Assembly (NCBI GenBank): GCA_029260165.1
Contig: JAJDDT010000023.1
Location: forward strand, 1-64,000
Direction of reading: 5' to 3'
Length of the DNA: 64,000 nucleotides
DNA from: Phycisphaerae bacterium
GTDB taxonomy: Bacteria > Planctomycetota > Phycisphaerae > UBA1845
Below the pieces are notes generated by a model that ran no database searches, was not told the DNA's origin, and saw nothing but the letters and a program-made list of their open reading frames with translations. The position numbers and the translations under genes were made by a program. Position 1 is the stretch's first letter, and the number at the start of each line of letters is the position of its first letter. Of this stretch, positions 7,948-16,495 are shown one piece after another.

Positions 7948-8520
7948 ATGGTGTTTTCTATGAAGGCGATTCGTTGGGGGTTCTTGGCCGCTCTTGTTCT
8001 CATCAGCGGCACGTCGACGATGATGCTCATCATTTCCTATACATACACCCCGCTGTTTCATTCAAAGCCAACGGCGAATTTGGAGATAAGGTGCGACGGG
8101 AAGAGGTGGTATGCGTACAGCCTATCTCTCTAGGGCAGCTCATCTTTCTGGATCGCCCAGATTGAAGGTGGGAGCATTCAAGGCAACGTTTTGTCGGAAA
8201 CCAAAATGGCACGGACGAATTTCAGTTTTGAACGGGCCGGTGTTACTTTTCGGCGAACGACTCGCTCGGGTACCTCGAATTATCGGTCACCGACGGCCGG
8301 TTTCCGGTATGCCGTCGTCGCTTCGGCACCGGTTTCTGTCGAACACGGCTTCGAGTTTCCGTTGGTGTATTTGATTTTGTTGACAGGCGCGTGGCCTATG
8401 TTCGTGCTTGCTCGTTGGTGGCGGAATCGAACGCGAGCGGGTTGCTGTCAGACATGTGGATATGATCTAACGGGGAATGTGTCGGGGCGTTGTCCGGAGT
8501 GTGGGTTGCACGTTGCGTGA
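7948..8520 (+). pseudogene. Zinc-ribbon membrane protein interrupted by one in-frame stop
   Basis: The ORF track splits this into 7948-8133 and 8191-8520, but both are in the same frame. Between them lies only one stop, TAG at 8131-8133, in ...YAYSLSL*GSSSFWIAQIEGG.... Read through, it gives about 190 aa: an N-terminal hydrophobic anchor (FLAALVLISGTSTMMLIISY), an extracytoplasmic middle, a second membrane segment (FPLVYLILLTGAWPMFVLA), then CQTCGYDLTGNVSGRCPECG, a four-Cys zinc ribbon. A CAG-to-TAG change would explain the break. A sequencing error or stop readthrough is also possible. The layout matches the intact downstream gene. Function unknown. Confidence 0.7.
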
Positions 8521-9009
8521 ATGTCTGGCGATAATCAACTAATGCTTAGGTCAACCCAGCAAACCGAACCATCTACTCCGCGACGGCGCGGGTGCCTCAA
8601 GTACGTTTGTCTGGTGGCTTGCGCTTTCATGATTGTCGCAACAATCGCCACTCGATTCGTCTCGGTACAATGGATCGTCCAATTCAATGAGGTTGACGTG
8701 GGCTGTGGCGCATCGGCAGGCTGCGTTTGTGTGTTTTTCGCTGATCCTGACCACCTGCCTTCCGGACTAAACTACGGGCGTGTTCGCCCTGGCTGGTTAA
8801 AATGGACACCATGGTTCGGCCGGTTTCTTTTTGAGACGACTGTTGGTATGCCGATCAGCTACCCTCTCGTTGCATTGTCGCTACTAACTTACTGGCTCTT
8901 CCGCCGCGACCGCGTCCATCCTGCGGGACACTGTCAGCAATGCGGCTACGACCTGCGGGCGACACCGGGGCGTTGTCCGGAGTGTGGGTTGGAAGTTAAT
9001 AATGGATGA
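8521..9009 (+). CDS. Two-segment membrane protein with C-terminal zinc ribbon
   Basis: 162 aa, unknown function. One N-terminal membrane segment (YVCLVACAFMIVATIATRF), a central extracytoplasmic part, a second segment (ISYPLVALSLLTYWLF), then a cytosolic-type ribbon CQQCGYDLRATPGRCPECG. This architecture is common among small membrane proteins of Phycisphaerae and other planctomycetes. The ATG immediately follows the stop of the interrupted paralog (TGAATG), so the two were probably one transcription unit. Its stop overlaps the start of the hydrolase gene. Confidence 0.75.
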   Translation: MSGDNQLMLRSTQQTEPSTPRRRGCLKYVCLVACAFMIVATIATRFVSVQWIVQFNEVDVGCGASAGCVCVFFADPDHLPSGLNYGRVRPGWLKWTPWFGRFLFETTVGMPISYPLVALSLLTYWLFRRDRVHPAGHCQQCGYDLRATPGRCPECGLEVNNG

Positions 9010-9811
9010 TGGGGTTTTGTTTTGTCGGCGGTATGGGGCGTCGGGGCGGCGGGTGGTTTTGTTGCATGGTGGCCCCGGGGCGGTTGGGACCATGGCACCC
9101 GTGGGGCGGCGATTGGGGAGTTCGTTTCGGGTGTTGGAGCCTTGGCAACGGAAGCGTGGGGCTGAGCGGATGACGGTGGCGAAGCATGTGGCGGACCTGC
9201 GGGAGTTTGTTGAGGCGGAGTGTGGTGGGGAGAAAGTTTGGCTGGTGGGGTCGTCCTGGGGGGCGATGTTGGGATTGGCGTTTGCGGCGGGGTTTGGGGA
9301 GATGGTTGGTGGGATTGTGTTGGTGGGGTGTGGGACGTTTGATCGGGCGTCTCGCAAGCGGATGCATGAGTTGATTGAGGATCGGATGACAGAGGCTGTT
9401 CGGCAGCGGGTGGCGGAGATCAAGCGGGAGGTGACGGACGAGGATGAGCGTTTGAAGTTGACAGGGGAGGCGATTTTGCCGGTGTATGCGCATGATCCGG
9501 TGACGACGGACCTGGAGATCGATCATTGCGACGCAACGGGTCATGTGGAGACGTGGTCGGACATGGTTCGGTTGCAGGAGGCTGGGACGTATCCGAAGGC
9601 GTTTGAGGGGATTCGATGTCCGGTGTTGATGTTGCACGGGTCTGAGGATGTGCATCCGGGTGGGATGATTCGAGATAGTTTGTTGGGGGTGTTGCCACAG
9701 ATTGAGTATTTAGAGTGGAAGCAATGCGGGCATTATCCGTGGATTGAGCGAGGATTGGGGGACGCGTTCTTCAGCAGGTTGATCGGATGGTTGAGAAACA
9801 ACGCCGGCTAA
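9002..9811 (+). CDS. Alpha/beta-hydrolase, prolyl-aminopeptidase-like
   Basis: 269 aa. HGGPG forms the oxyanion-hole loop, as in proline iminopeptidases. The nucleophile elbow is GSSWG (Ser). A late Asp in MLHGSEDVHP and His in KQCGHYPW complete the triad. There is no signal peptide, so it is probably cytoplasmic. Substrate unknown; PIP-type peptidase, lactonase or esterase are all possible. ATG 9002 is preferred over GTG 8984; it overlaps the upstream TGA (9007-9009), which suggests coupling. Its last bases overlap the end of the convergent lipoprotein gene by 4 nt. Confidence 0.85.
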   Translation: MDDGVLFCRRYGASGRRVVLLHGGPGAVGTMAPVGRRLGSSFRVLEPWQRKRGAERMTVAKHVADLREFVEAECGGEKVWLVGSSWGAMLGLAFAAGFGEMVGGIVLVGCGTFDRASRKRMHELIEDRMTEAVRQRVAEIKREVTDEDERLKLTGEAILPVYAHDPVTTDLEIDHCDATGHVETWSDMVRLQEAGTYPKAFEGIRCPVLMLHGSEDVHPGGMIRDSLLGVLPQIEYLEWKQCGHYPWIERGLGDAFFSRLIGWLRNNAG

Positions 9812-10311
9812 TTGTTGGATTTGGACTGGGAGGTCTTCATGTCAACGACGTACCAGCCTCCGCCGGGGGATCGTTTGAACTGGATGCGCGGGTTTTTCTT
9901 TTTTGTTAGTTCGGAATTTACGTTGTTGATGCGGAGGACGACGCGTTTGGTCCAGTCGATCTCAAGCGTTGCGGTGTTTATTTTGAATTGATCAGCCCCC
10001 TCGACGTTGATCACGATTCGGTTGGGTTTTTCGAATTTACCCGTGATCCACGCGCCGGGGTGGCCTTCCTGAATCGTGACGATCTGGACCCACTTGTCCT
10101 TTCCGTCTTCCACAGCCTGAATCAGTGACGCGGCGGAGTCGCCGTCGAATTCGACGCTGGGGGATTCGTCCGTCGCGGGTGGGGTGGGGGTGGTCTTGAT
10201 CGGCGCGTCGATCTCGGGCTTTTGTGGTGGTGATGGACGGTTGCAGCCTGCGCACGCGATGGCTGCGATGGCGATTGTGGTCATGAGCAACGATGGCAGG
10301 GTTCGATTCAT
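9808..10311 (-). CDS. Small lipoprotein of unknown function
   Basis: 167 aa from ATG 10311, chosen because it places [23 protein letters not shown] as a clean lipoprotein signal with lipobox IACAGC. The ORF-track start at 10356 would add 15 residues ahead of the signal. After a Pro/Thr-rich linker there is a globular part ([26 protein letters not shown]... GWYVVDMK) with no motif I recognise. It is convergent with the hydrolase and divergent from hslV. Confidence 0.75.
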   Translation of the reverse strand: MNRTLPSLLMTTIAIAAIACAGCNRPSPPQKPEIDAPIKTTPTPPATDESPSVEFDGDSAASLIQAVEDGKDKWVQIVTIQEGHPGAWITGKFEKPNRIVINVEGADQFKINTATLEIDWTKRVVLRINNVNSELTKKKNPRIQFKRSPGGGWYVVDMKTSQSKSNN

Positions 10312-10437
10312 GCGACTTGTCCGATCCTGGGTCGATTCCGGCTGCGCGTCAACCACCTGGCACGCGTTGCCAGTCGGGCTGTCCTGTTGTACCGTTTTGG
10401 CGTTGGATTGGTTGCTTCCAGGAGGGAAACATCAGCA

Positions 10438-10974
10438 ATGGCTATCGTACGTTCGACGACAATTTTATCGGTTCGCCACGGGAGTCAGGTGGCTATTGGT
10501 GGTGACGGGCAGGTCAGTCTGGGCCAGACGGTCGTGAAAGGTGACGCCGACAAGCTGCGATCGCTGCAGGACGGAAAGGTCTGGTGCGGGTTCGCGGGAT
10601 CGACGGCGGATGCATTTGCACTGTTGGATCGATTCAGCGCGAAATTGTCTGCCCACAAGAGCAACGTCCGTCGGGCAGCCATCGAGCTGGCGAAGGAGTG
10701 GCGGTCGGACAAGGTGTTGCGTCGGCTGGAGTCGCTGCTGGTGGTGGCGAGCATGGACGCGTCGCTGATGATCAGCGGTTCGGGAGACGTGATCGAGCCG
10801 TCAGACGGCGTGATCGGGGTGGGGTCGGGTGGAAATTTCGCTGTGGCGGCTGCCCGGGCGTTGTTGGGGAATACCGAGTTGTTGGCGGCGGAGATTGTGG
10901 AGAAGTCGCTGCACATCGCGGCGGACATTTGTGTGTACACGAACGATCACATCAAGGTTGTGACCATCGAGTAG
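10438..10974 (+). CDS. hslV: ATP-dependent protease peptidase subunit HslV
   Basis: Proteasome-like threonine protease that forms a double hexamer capped by HslU. 178 aa from ATG 10438, preceded by AGGAGGG. The N-terminus [13 protein letters not shown] implies a six-residue propeptide, with Thr7 as the catalytic N-terminal threonine after removal. Further signatures: [28 protein letters not shown] and [16 protein letters not shown]. The ORF-track start at 10387 is too far upstream. hslU follows 28 nt after the stop, forming the usual hslVU operon. Confidence 0.96.
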   Translation: MAIVRSTTILSVRHGSQVAIGGDGQVSLGQTVVKGDADKLRSLQDGKVWCGFAGSTADAFALLDRFSAKLSAHKSNVRRAAIELAKEWRSDKVLRRLESLLVVASMDASLMISGSGDVIEPSDGVIGVGSGGNFAVAAARALLGNTELLAAEIVEKSLHIAADICVYTNDHIKVVTIE

Positions 10975-11002
10975 TCGATTGGCAGCATTGAGTTGGACCC
11001 TC

Positions 11003-12334
11003 ATGAATGATTTGACACCGAAAAAGATTGTGGCAGCGCTGGATCGTTACATTGTCGGACAGGATGACGCGAAGCGATCCGTGGCGATTGCCATTCGCAA
11101 CCGATGGCGTCGCCGGCAGTTACCGGATGGCATGCGCGAGGAGGTTGGTCCCAGGAACATTCTGATGATGGGTCCGACCGGTGTGGGCAAGACGGAGATC
11201 GCCCGAAGACTGGCGACGCTGGTCGGGGCGCCGTTTGTGAAGGTGGAGGCGACCAAGTACACGGAGGTTGGCTATCACGGGCGGGACGTGGAAAGCATGG
11301 TGCGCGATCTGCTTGATCGGGCGATCGATATGGTCCGTACTGAACAAACCGAGGTGGTTCGGACGGATGGGGAACGTCGGACGGAGGAATCGCTTCTGGA
11401 TTTGCTGATGCCTGCGGTGGATGGTGCGGTCGAGCAGGATGCGGAAGCGACGGATCGTCGGCATCGCAGTCGGGAGAAGATGCGGGAACGATTGCGCGAG
11501 GGGGAGCTTGAGGACAGCAGCGTCGAACTGTCTGTCAAACAGAAGGTTATGCCAACAGGCGTGTTCGCGGCTGGGGTCGATTCGCTCGACCCGGACATGC
11601 AGGGGTTTCTCGAGAAGTTGATGCCGTCGCAGAGCAAACGCAGGCGGGTACCGCTGCGTGAGGCGCGGAAGATCATTTTCGATCAGCATTGTGAGAGTTT
11701 GATCGATGAGGAGAAGGTCATCGAGATGGCTGTCCAGCGGACGGAGAACAGCGGTCTGATTTTTGTCGACGAGATCGACAAGTTGTGCAGCTCGAATCGC
11801 CAGGGTGGGCCTGATGTGTCAAGGCAGGGTGTGCAGCGGGATTTGCTGCCGATTGTGGAGGGGTGCACTGTGTCGTGCAGGCAGGGGCTGGTGCGGACGG
11901 ACCATATCCTGTTCATCGCGGCTGGTGCGTTTCATGGGACAAGTCCGTCGGACCTGATGCCCGAGCTGCAGGGTCGTTTTCCGATTCGGGTGGAGCTGAA
12001 CGATTTGACGCGGGATGATTTTCTGCGGATTCTGACCGAGCCTGAGAATGCGTTGACGAAGCAGCATATCGCCCTGATGGCCACCGAGGGAATAAAGCTG
12101 AGCTTCACGGAAGACGCGGTCGAAGCCATGGCGGAGTTGGCGGCGACGGTGAATCAATCGACGCAGAACATCGGGGCGAGACGGCTGTACACGATCATGG
12201 AAAAAGTGATGGATGATCTGTCGTTTGAGGCCGACGAAAAGGGTGGGGACCGCGTGGACGTCGATCGGTCCTATGTGATGACGAGGCTGAAAGACATCTC
12301 CGAGGACGAGGATCTGTCGCGGTTCATTTTGTAG
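11003..12334 (+). CDS. hslU: HslU AAA+ unfoldase (ClpY)
   Basis: ATPase ring that unfolds substrates and feeds them to HslV. 443 aa from ATG 11003 (MNDLTPKKIVAALDRYIVGQDDAKR, the canonical start). Walker A GPTGVGKTE, then EATKYTEVGYHGRDVESMVRDL, Walker B LIFVDEIDK, and sensor region FIAAGAFHGTSPSDLMPELQGRFPIRVEL. The I-domain (about residues 100-230) is charged as usual. It ends with the HslV-activating tail DEDLSRFIL. Full length and intact. Confidence 0.96.
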   Translation: MNDLTPKKIVAALDRYIVGQDDAKRSVAIAIRNRWRRRQLPDGMREEVGPRNILMMGPTGVGKTEIARRLATLVGAPFVKVEATKYTEVGYHGRDVESMVRDLLDRAIDMVRTEQTEVVRTDGERRTEESLLDLLMPAVDGAVEQDAEATDRRHRSREKMRERLREGELEDSSVELSVKQKVMPTGVFAAGVDSLDPDMQGFLEKLMPSQSKRRRVPLREARKIIFDQHCESLIDEEKVIEMAVQRTENSGLIFVDEIDKLCSSNRQGGPDVSRQGVQRDLLPIVEGCTVSCRQGLVRTDHILFIAAGAFHGTSPSDLMPELQGRFPIRVELNDLTRDDFLRILTEPENALTKQHIALMATEGIKLSFTEDAVEAMAELAATVNQSTQNIGARRLYTIMEKVMDDLSFEADEKGGDRVDVDRSYVMTRLKDISEDEDLSRFIL

Positions 12335-12402
12335 CTGTCCCGGACGCTTGCCGGAACATGTCGCGTATTTTTTTGTTGCTATGACACGCAGTCCGGATGC
12401 AG

Positions 12403-14595
12403 TTATTCGTCCGTTGGATTGAAGAGACGCTGGAACATACCAAAATCGCGCAGGTCGACGTCGCCGTCGCAGTCTGTATCGAGTGGGGTGCAGGTCTCGG
12501 AGGCGGGTGTGTTGTCGGGGCCGTTCTCGCACACCGGGAATTCACGAAAATCAAACAGATCGATGACGTTGTTGCCGTCGTGGTCCGCGAATCCGTCGAC
12601 GGATTCGTAGGCACCGATATCGATTTGGTCGCAAAGGACGCGCGGGTTTCGGGCGAGGTCGACTTCTGTTGCGAGTACGTTTGCGGATGGGTCACCGGTG
12701 TCGATGCAGGGCGAGCCTTGCGTCAGGCGTGGATCAAACGGGAAGTCAACGAACATGGGGTCGGCGTCGATGATGGATTGGCCCTCTTCTCCGCCGCGAA
12801 CACAGCAGTAGCGAATGTTTGCAAAGCCACCGCTGGAGAATTCGGTGATGTCGGGGTTCCACATGATGGTGTTGTCGACGACGAGAGTGAGTGCCTTGTT
12901 GGACGATTTGTGGATGGCAGGACCACGAGTTGGAAAGAACGCCCCACCGATACATCCCATGCGGTTTGCGACGACGGTCGACGACGATACGCGCACCAAC
13001 GTGTCGGCGATGTTGGCGTTGTGCGAGATGGCTGGGGCCGAGCCGGGACCGCCCGGACCTCCCACGTCGTCGTCGCCGCAAGGCTGAACTCCGCCGTCAC
13101 CGGTCCAGTTTTCCCTGATCAGAGAGTTGTGAACGGACAGGCTGGTGTTCCTGGCACGAATAGCACCACCGATCCCTCCGCCGCAACTGTTCTCGTAGCA
13201 GAAAAACGCAGCGCCACCGTCACCGGTCTGATTTCCGTGAAACACGGATCGGTTCACAATGGCGTCGGACTCTTCGAGATACATCCCTCCCCCGTTGCCG
13301 CCATGACACATTGGCGTGGTGTAGTCGTCGGCGAAGCCTGCACCTGTCTTGTTGCGTGATACGCTGCAATCGGAAATGTTGAGTTTGGTGTTGATGGCCA
13401 TGATTCCACCACCTTCACCAGACACATATGTGCAATTCTCTGTGACTTCGGAATCGAGGATGTGGAGAACCATGTTCTCCGCGTAGATACCGGCACCCTG
13501 GCCTCCATGGTTACCGACTACCTTGCATTCTCGCACGATGACATCAGTCTGATTCGATGGGAACGAGCGTGGTTCGCTGCCGACAATGTATAACCCTCCG
13601 CCACTGCCGGGGGGTGCGTTGAGCGATTCAAATCCCGTGTCGCCCCCGGAGATGGTCAGTCCGTCGAGCAGAACGGTTTGCGTGGGTTCCATGATGGAGA
13701 CAACGTGGCGGGAGCGGATGGCTGATGGGGGACAGGCGAGTACCGGTGGATCGACGGAGCACTGGAAGACCGAGTTTTCTGTGAAAAATTCGACCGATTT
13801 GGATTCGGGGTCCGCCGCGACGGGATTCACGCCAATGCCGAAGAGACAGTCGATATCGCATAGTTGAAGTTTGGTGGAGTGGGTGTTTGGGTCGGGAGTG
13901 ACTTGTACACGCATTGTGGCGACAACAAGCTCACCGTTCGCCGGGATAAACAGCGCGAAGGCATCGGCAAAAGCCACCGCGGCGGGATTTGGCAAATCGT
14001 CCTGGGCGAACCATTGATTGATGTTGTTGAATTGTTCAATCCACTGGAATTCAGAGAGCGCAAGCTCGTCGGGATTGAATCCGAACTCGAAGACGATGCC
14101 CGTGATGCCGAGATCATTGTTCGTCAAATTGCGAATGCTGATCGCCACGTCCCATTCCGATCCTGGACCAGCCGTCGGTGAAACGACGAACGCCGCGAGC
14201 GGTCCGGTCGCCTGTGGCAAGGCTGGTTGACCGAGGTTGCCCGAGAGGATCGTCGGAGGATGGTCGGGGTCTCGTTGATCGACCGTGGATTCCGTTCCCT
14301 GAAATCCGCCGTAGACCGAAACCCCGCTGGGGATGTCGAACGACAGGTTCGTGTTCCTGGTTCCGCGGTCGGGTTTGTAGGTTCCCGACGCGATCCATAT
14401 TTCGTCACCGGGGCTGGCTTGGGCGAGGGCGTCCTGCAGGTCCGGGTAGGCTGATTCCCATGTGGCACCGTCGGCACCCTGGGGTTGGGCACCAGCATTC
14501 ACATGGACGACTTCTGCAATTGCGGATGTGCCGCAGATGGTGAGTATGGCGGGGGCGAGCAGAAGCATCAGTCGTCTGGTGTCGAACGTCGTCAT
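12403..14595 (-). CDS. Secreted beta-helix protein with cohesin-like insertion and dockerin-like tail
   Basis: 730 aa. Signal peptide (MLLLAPAILTICGTSAIA), then the DUF1565-type start ADGATWESAYPDLQDALAQA...GDEIWIASGTYKPD. Residues ~131-283 interrupt the helix between TILSGNLG and RSRHVVSIMEP...VLLDGLTISGG. This insert reads like a cohesin fold (PGSEWDVAISIRNL, GITGIVFEFGFNPDELAL, AVAFADAFALF, GELVVATMRVQV). The parallel beta-helix repeats then continue with many Cys. The last ~60 residues hold paired calcium loops (DHDGNNVIDLFDF, DTDCDGDVDLRDFGMFQ), dockerin-like. Weak AAAGGTG before the ATG. Likely cell-surface; ligand unknown. Confidence 0.75.
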   Translation of the reverse strand: MTTFDTRRLMLLLAPAILTICGTSAIAEVVHVNAGAQPQGADGATWESAYPDLQDALAQASPGDEIWIASGTYKPDRGTRNTNLSFDIPSGVSVYGGFQGTESTVDQRDPDHPPTILSGNLGQPALPQATGPLAAFVVSPTAGPGSEWDVAISIRNLTNNDLGITGIVFEFGFNPDELALSEFQWIEQFNNINQWFAQDDLPNPAAVAFADAFALFIPANGELVVATMRVQVTPDPNTHSTKLQLCDIDCLFGIGVNPVAADPESKSVEFFTENSVFQCSVDPPVLACPPSAIRSRHVVSIMEPTQTVLLDGLTISGGDTGFESLNAPPGSGGGLYIVGSEPRSFPSNQTDVIVRECKVVGNHGGQGAGIYAENMVLHILDSEVTENCTYVSGEGGGIMAINTKLNISDCSVSRNKTGAGFADDYTTPMCHGGNGGGMYLEESDAIVNRSVFHGNQTGDGGAAFFCYENSCGGGIGGAIRARNTSLSVHNSLIRENWTGDGGVQPCGDDDVGGPGGPGSAPAISHNANIADTLVRVSSSTVVANRMGCIGGAFFPTRGPAIHKSSNKALTLVVDNTIMWNPDITEFSSGGFANIRYCCVRGGEEGQSIIDADPMFVDFPFDPRLTQGSPCIDTGDPSANVLATEVDLARNPRVLCDQIDIGAYESVDGFADHDGNNVIDLFDFREFPVCENGPDNTPASETCTPLDTDCDGDVDLRDFGMFQRLFNPTDE

Positions 14596-15124
14596 CGTGA
14601 TGCACCTTTCTGGAAAATCGCACGGCGATGCTGAATCAACCTCACACGCGATTCACCGCCATTGTGGCATTGTACCGGACCAAACGGCGGGTTTTTGGTT
14701 CTTTTCCTGAGAAACCGAGGGGGCGCCCGAATTTTGCTCATCAGGTCGATTCAATTGAGTATCCGGGACGTGACTCGATGATCGTACAAGGCGACCACCA
14801 ATCCCTGGGGAAAACCGGTTTTGGCGGATTGACGTCCTGTGGGTGAAGGAGGGACTAAAAATGGTGGAGCGTTCGCCCGTCATCGCCGACGAAGTTGGCA
14901 GGGGTGCGATGATGGATGGGCTCCCGATGACGGGGCAGTGAACAATAATCGTAACTCATTGAAAACGCTGATGTTATGGCTATTGTCCCCGTTTCGCTGC
15001 GGTTGTGAGGTTTGGGGTCTGGTGTTGTGAGAAGTATTCGGTTAGTCTGTCCGCCCACTGATGACGGGGTCGTTGGTGGGGTTGTGACGAGGTATTTTGG
15101 GTTCTGGAAGGAAGTTGATCACCT
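14596..15124. other. Intergenic region between the beta-helix gene and rpsU
   Basis: About 530 bases. It must hold the promoters for the divergent beta-helix gene and rpsU, but I see no convincing paired -35/-10. Short ORFs here (for example 14839-15030) have no recognisable product and look like chance ORFs. No RNA gene recognised. Confidence 0.4.
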
Positions 15125-15310
15125 GTGATTAAAGTTCGCCCACGAGGAAACGAGTCTGTTCAGCAGATGCTCAAGCGGTTCAAGCGGTTGTGTATGCGTG
15201 AGGGTTTGACGCGCGACATCAAGCGCACGAGCTACTACGAGAAGCCATCCGAGCGTCGTCGTCGCAAGGCTCGCAAGAGCGCACGTCGTCCCCTTGTCGC
15301 TCCCCGCTGA
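15125..15310 (+). CDS. rpsU: Ribosomal protein bS21
   Basis: 61 aa, very basic small-subunit protein. The sequence MIKVRPRGNESVQQMLKRFKRLCMREGLTRDIKRTSYYEKPSERRRRKARKSARR is typical of bS21, which helps initiation on mRNAs through the anti-Shine-Dalgarno region. Start is GTG 15125; GGAAGGAAG lies somewhat far upstream. Single gene, followed by a terminator hairpin. Confidence 0.95.
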   Translation: MIKVRPRGNESVQQMLKRFKRLCMREGLTRDIKRTSYYEKPSERRRRKARKSARRPLVAPR

Positions 15311-15341
15311 TTCATTTTTCGTCAGCCAGGCGTGCGTGCCA

Positions 15342-15380
15342 ACTCCGTGCGATGTCGTCGTGCGGAGTGTTTGTGTTTTT
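15342..15380 (+). terminator. Rho-independent terminator after rpsU
   Basis: ACTCCG (15342-15347) pairs with CGGAGT (15363-15368) and is followed by GTTTGTGTTTTT. It lies 32 nt after the rpsU stop. Confidence 0.6.
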
Positions 15381-15571
15381 ACATCGAATTGTGAAACAGG
15401 TTGAAACCTGGTCCCTGATCCGCGCGTTGCGTTGGCGGGATGCGGGTTGCCTGGCGGCGGCGTGGTTCCCGGTAGTATGAACGTGCTGATCGGTCCGCCC
15501 GACCGATGGTGAATTGGGGCGGGCCTCGATTCACCGAAGCGGGGGTCCGCCTGTGCGGGAGGAGGATGTTC

Positions 15572-16264
15572 ATGAGTAGTTATTGGTGGTCAGGAACGGG
15601 TGCGGTTGCCTGTGTTCTTGTGGGTGGTTGTGTGATTCCTGAGCGGAATATGGCACCTGGCATCAACGACGTCTACCAGACGACGGAGCTGGCAGAGTGG
15701 GTCGAACGATTCGAGGGTGAGAGTCGTGAAATCTACGTCAATCGCGAACGTGTGGCTTCGCTGACCGGGGTGGAGCAGGGGATGGCGGTGGCGGATGTCG
15801 GCGCGGGGACGGGTCTGTTTACGGAAATATTTGCGGAAAGGGTCGGTCCGACGGGAAAGGTCTACGCCGTCGATATATTGCCGGATTTTATGGAGCACAT
15901 CGACAAGCGGATGCGTGAGGCTGGTCATGCCAATGTCGAGACGGTGTTGTGCACTGCGAAGTCGACCAATCTTCCGCCTCAATCGGTCGATCTCGTGTTT
16001 TTGTGTGACGTGTATCATCATCTGGAGTATCCGGGCAGTTCGCTGGCATCGATTCGGCGGGCGTTGAAACCCGAAGGGCGACTGGTGGTGGTCGATTTTC
16101 AAAGGATTCCGGGTGTGAGCCGGGACTGGATATTGAAGCATGTGCGGGCGGATGAAATAACGGTCATCAAGGAGGCGATGTCGATGGGGTTTGTGGTGGA
16201 CGAGGAGCTGACGGCTGAGTCCGGGCTGGTAGAAAACTATTTTGTTGTGTTCGGGAAACGGTAA
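15572..16264 (+). CDS. Lipoprotein with class I SAM-methyltransferase fold
   Basis: 230 aa from ATG 15572, which has GGAGGAGG 6 nt upstream. The N-terminus MSSYWWSGTGAVACVLVGGC is a lipoprotein signal (lipobox VGGC). The rest is a Rossmann-type methyltransferase: VADVGAGTGLFTEIFAERVG (motif I), VYAVDILPDF (motif II), VDLVFLCDVYHHLEYP (motif IV region), LKPEGRLVVVDFQR (motif VI). Resembles ubiE/Methyltransf_11-type enzymes found with lipoprotein signals in planctomycetes. An exported SAM-dependent enzyme is unexpected, because SAM is cytosolic. Substrate unknown. It does not overlap its neighbours. Confidence 0.8.
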   Translation: MSSYWWSGTGAVACVLVGGCVIPERNMAPGINDVYQTTELAEWVERFEGESREIYVNRERVASLTGVEQGMAVADVGAGTGLFTEIFAERVGPTGKVYAVDILPDFMEHIDKRMREAGHANVETVLCTAKSTNLPPQSVDLVFLCDVYHHLEYPGSSLASIRRALKPEGRLVVVDFQRIPGVSRDWILKHVRADEITVIKEAMSMGFVVDEELTAESGLVENYFVVFGKR

Positions 16265-16354
16265 ATCGCGTCCCGGCCAGGCGGGGGCTGGTGGAGCGGG
16301 GTGCATGACAAAACCGGCGGGTACAAAAAACCGTGGGGACAAGTTTCAGCGCGG

Positions 16355-16391
16355 CGGGTGAACCTCGCGGCGTGGCCGCGAGAACCACCTG
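16355..16391. repeat. REP-like palindrome with perfect 8-bp stem
   Basis: CTCGCGGC-gtg-GCCGCGAG (16364-16382), with outer arms GGTG/CACC separated by aac bulges on both sides. It lies between the lipoprotein methyltransferase and the DNA methyltransferase. The shape resembles dispersed repetitive palindromes; no second copy was seen in this window. Confidence 0.5.
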
Positions 16392-16482
16392 CCCTACGCC
16401 GGGCCGCCAAAACTTTCATGCACCCGATGGAGCGTGGTTGGCGTGGATGTGGTTGGCGACTACAGTTCGGGGCGTCTCGTGC

Positions 16483-16490
16483 AAAGGAGG
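16483..16490 (+). promoter_or_regulatory. Shine-Dalgarno fixing the start of the orphan DNA methyltransferase
   Basis: AAAGGAGG sits 5 nt before TTG 16496, and 14 nt before ATG 16505. It therefore favours the TTG start over the ATG start, and over the ORF-track start at 16301, which would read through the palindrome. Confidence 0.6.
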
Positions 16491-16495
16491 CTCTG

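Noticed and set aside
7171-8061. 296-aa minus-strand ORF
   Set aside because: Antisense to tsaD, Pro/His-rich, no start signal.
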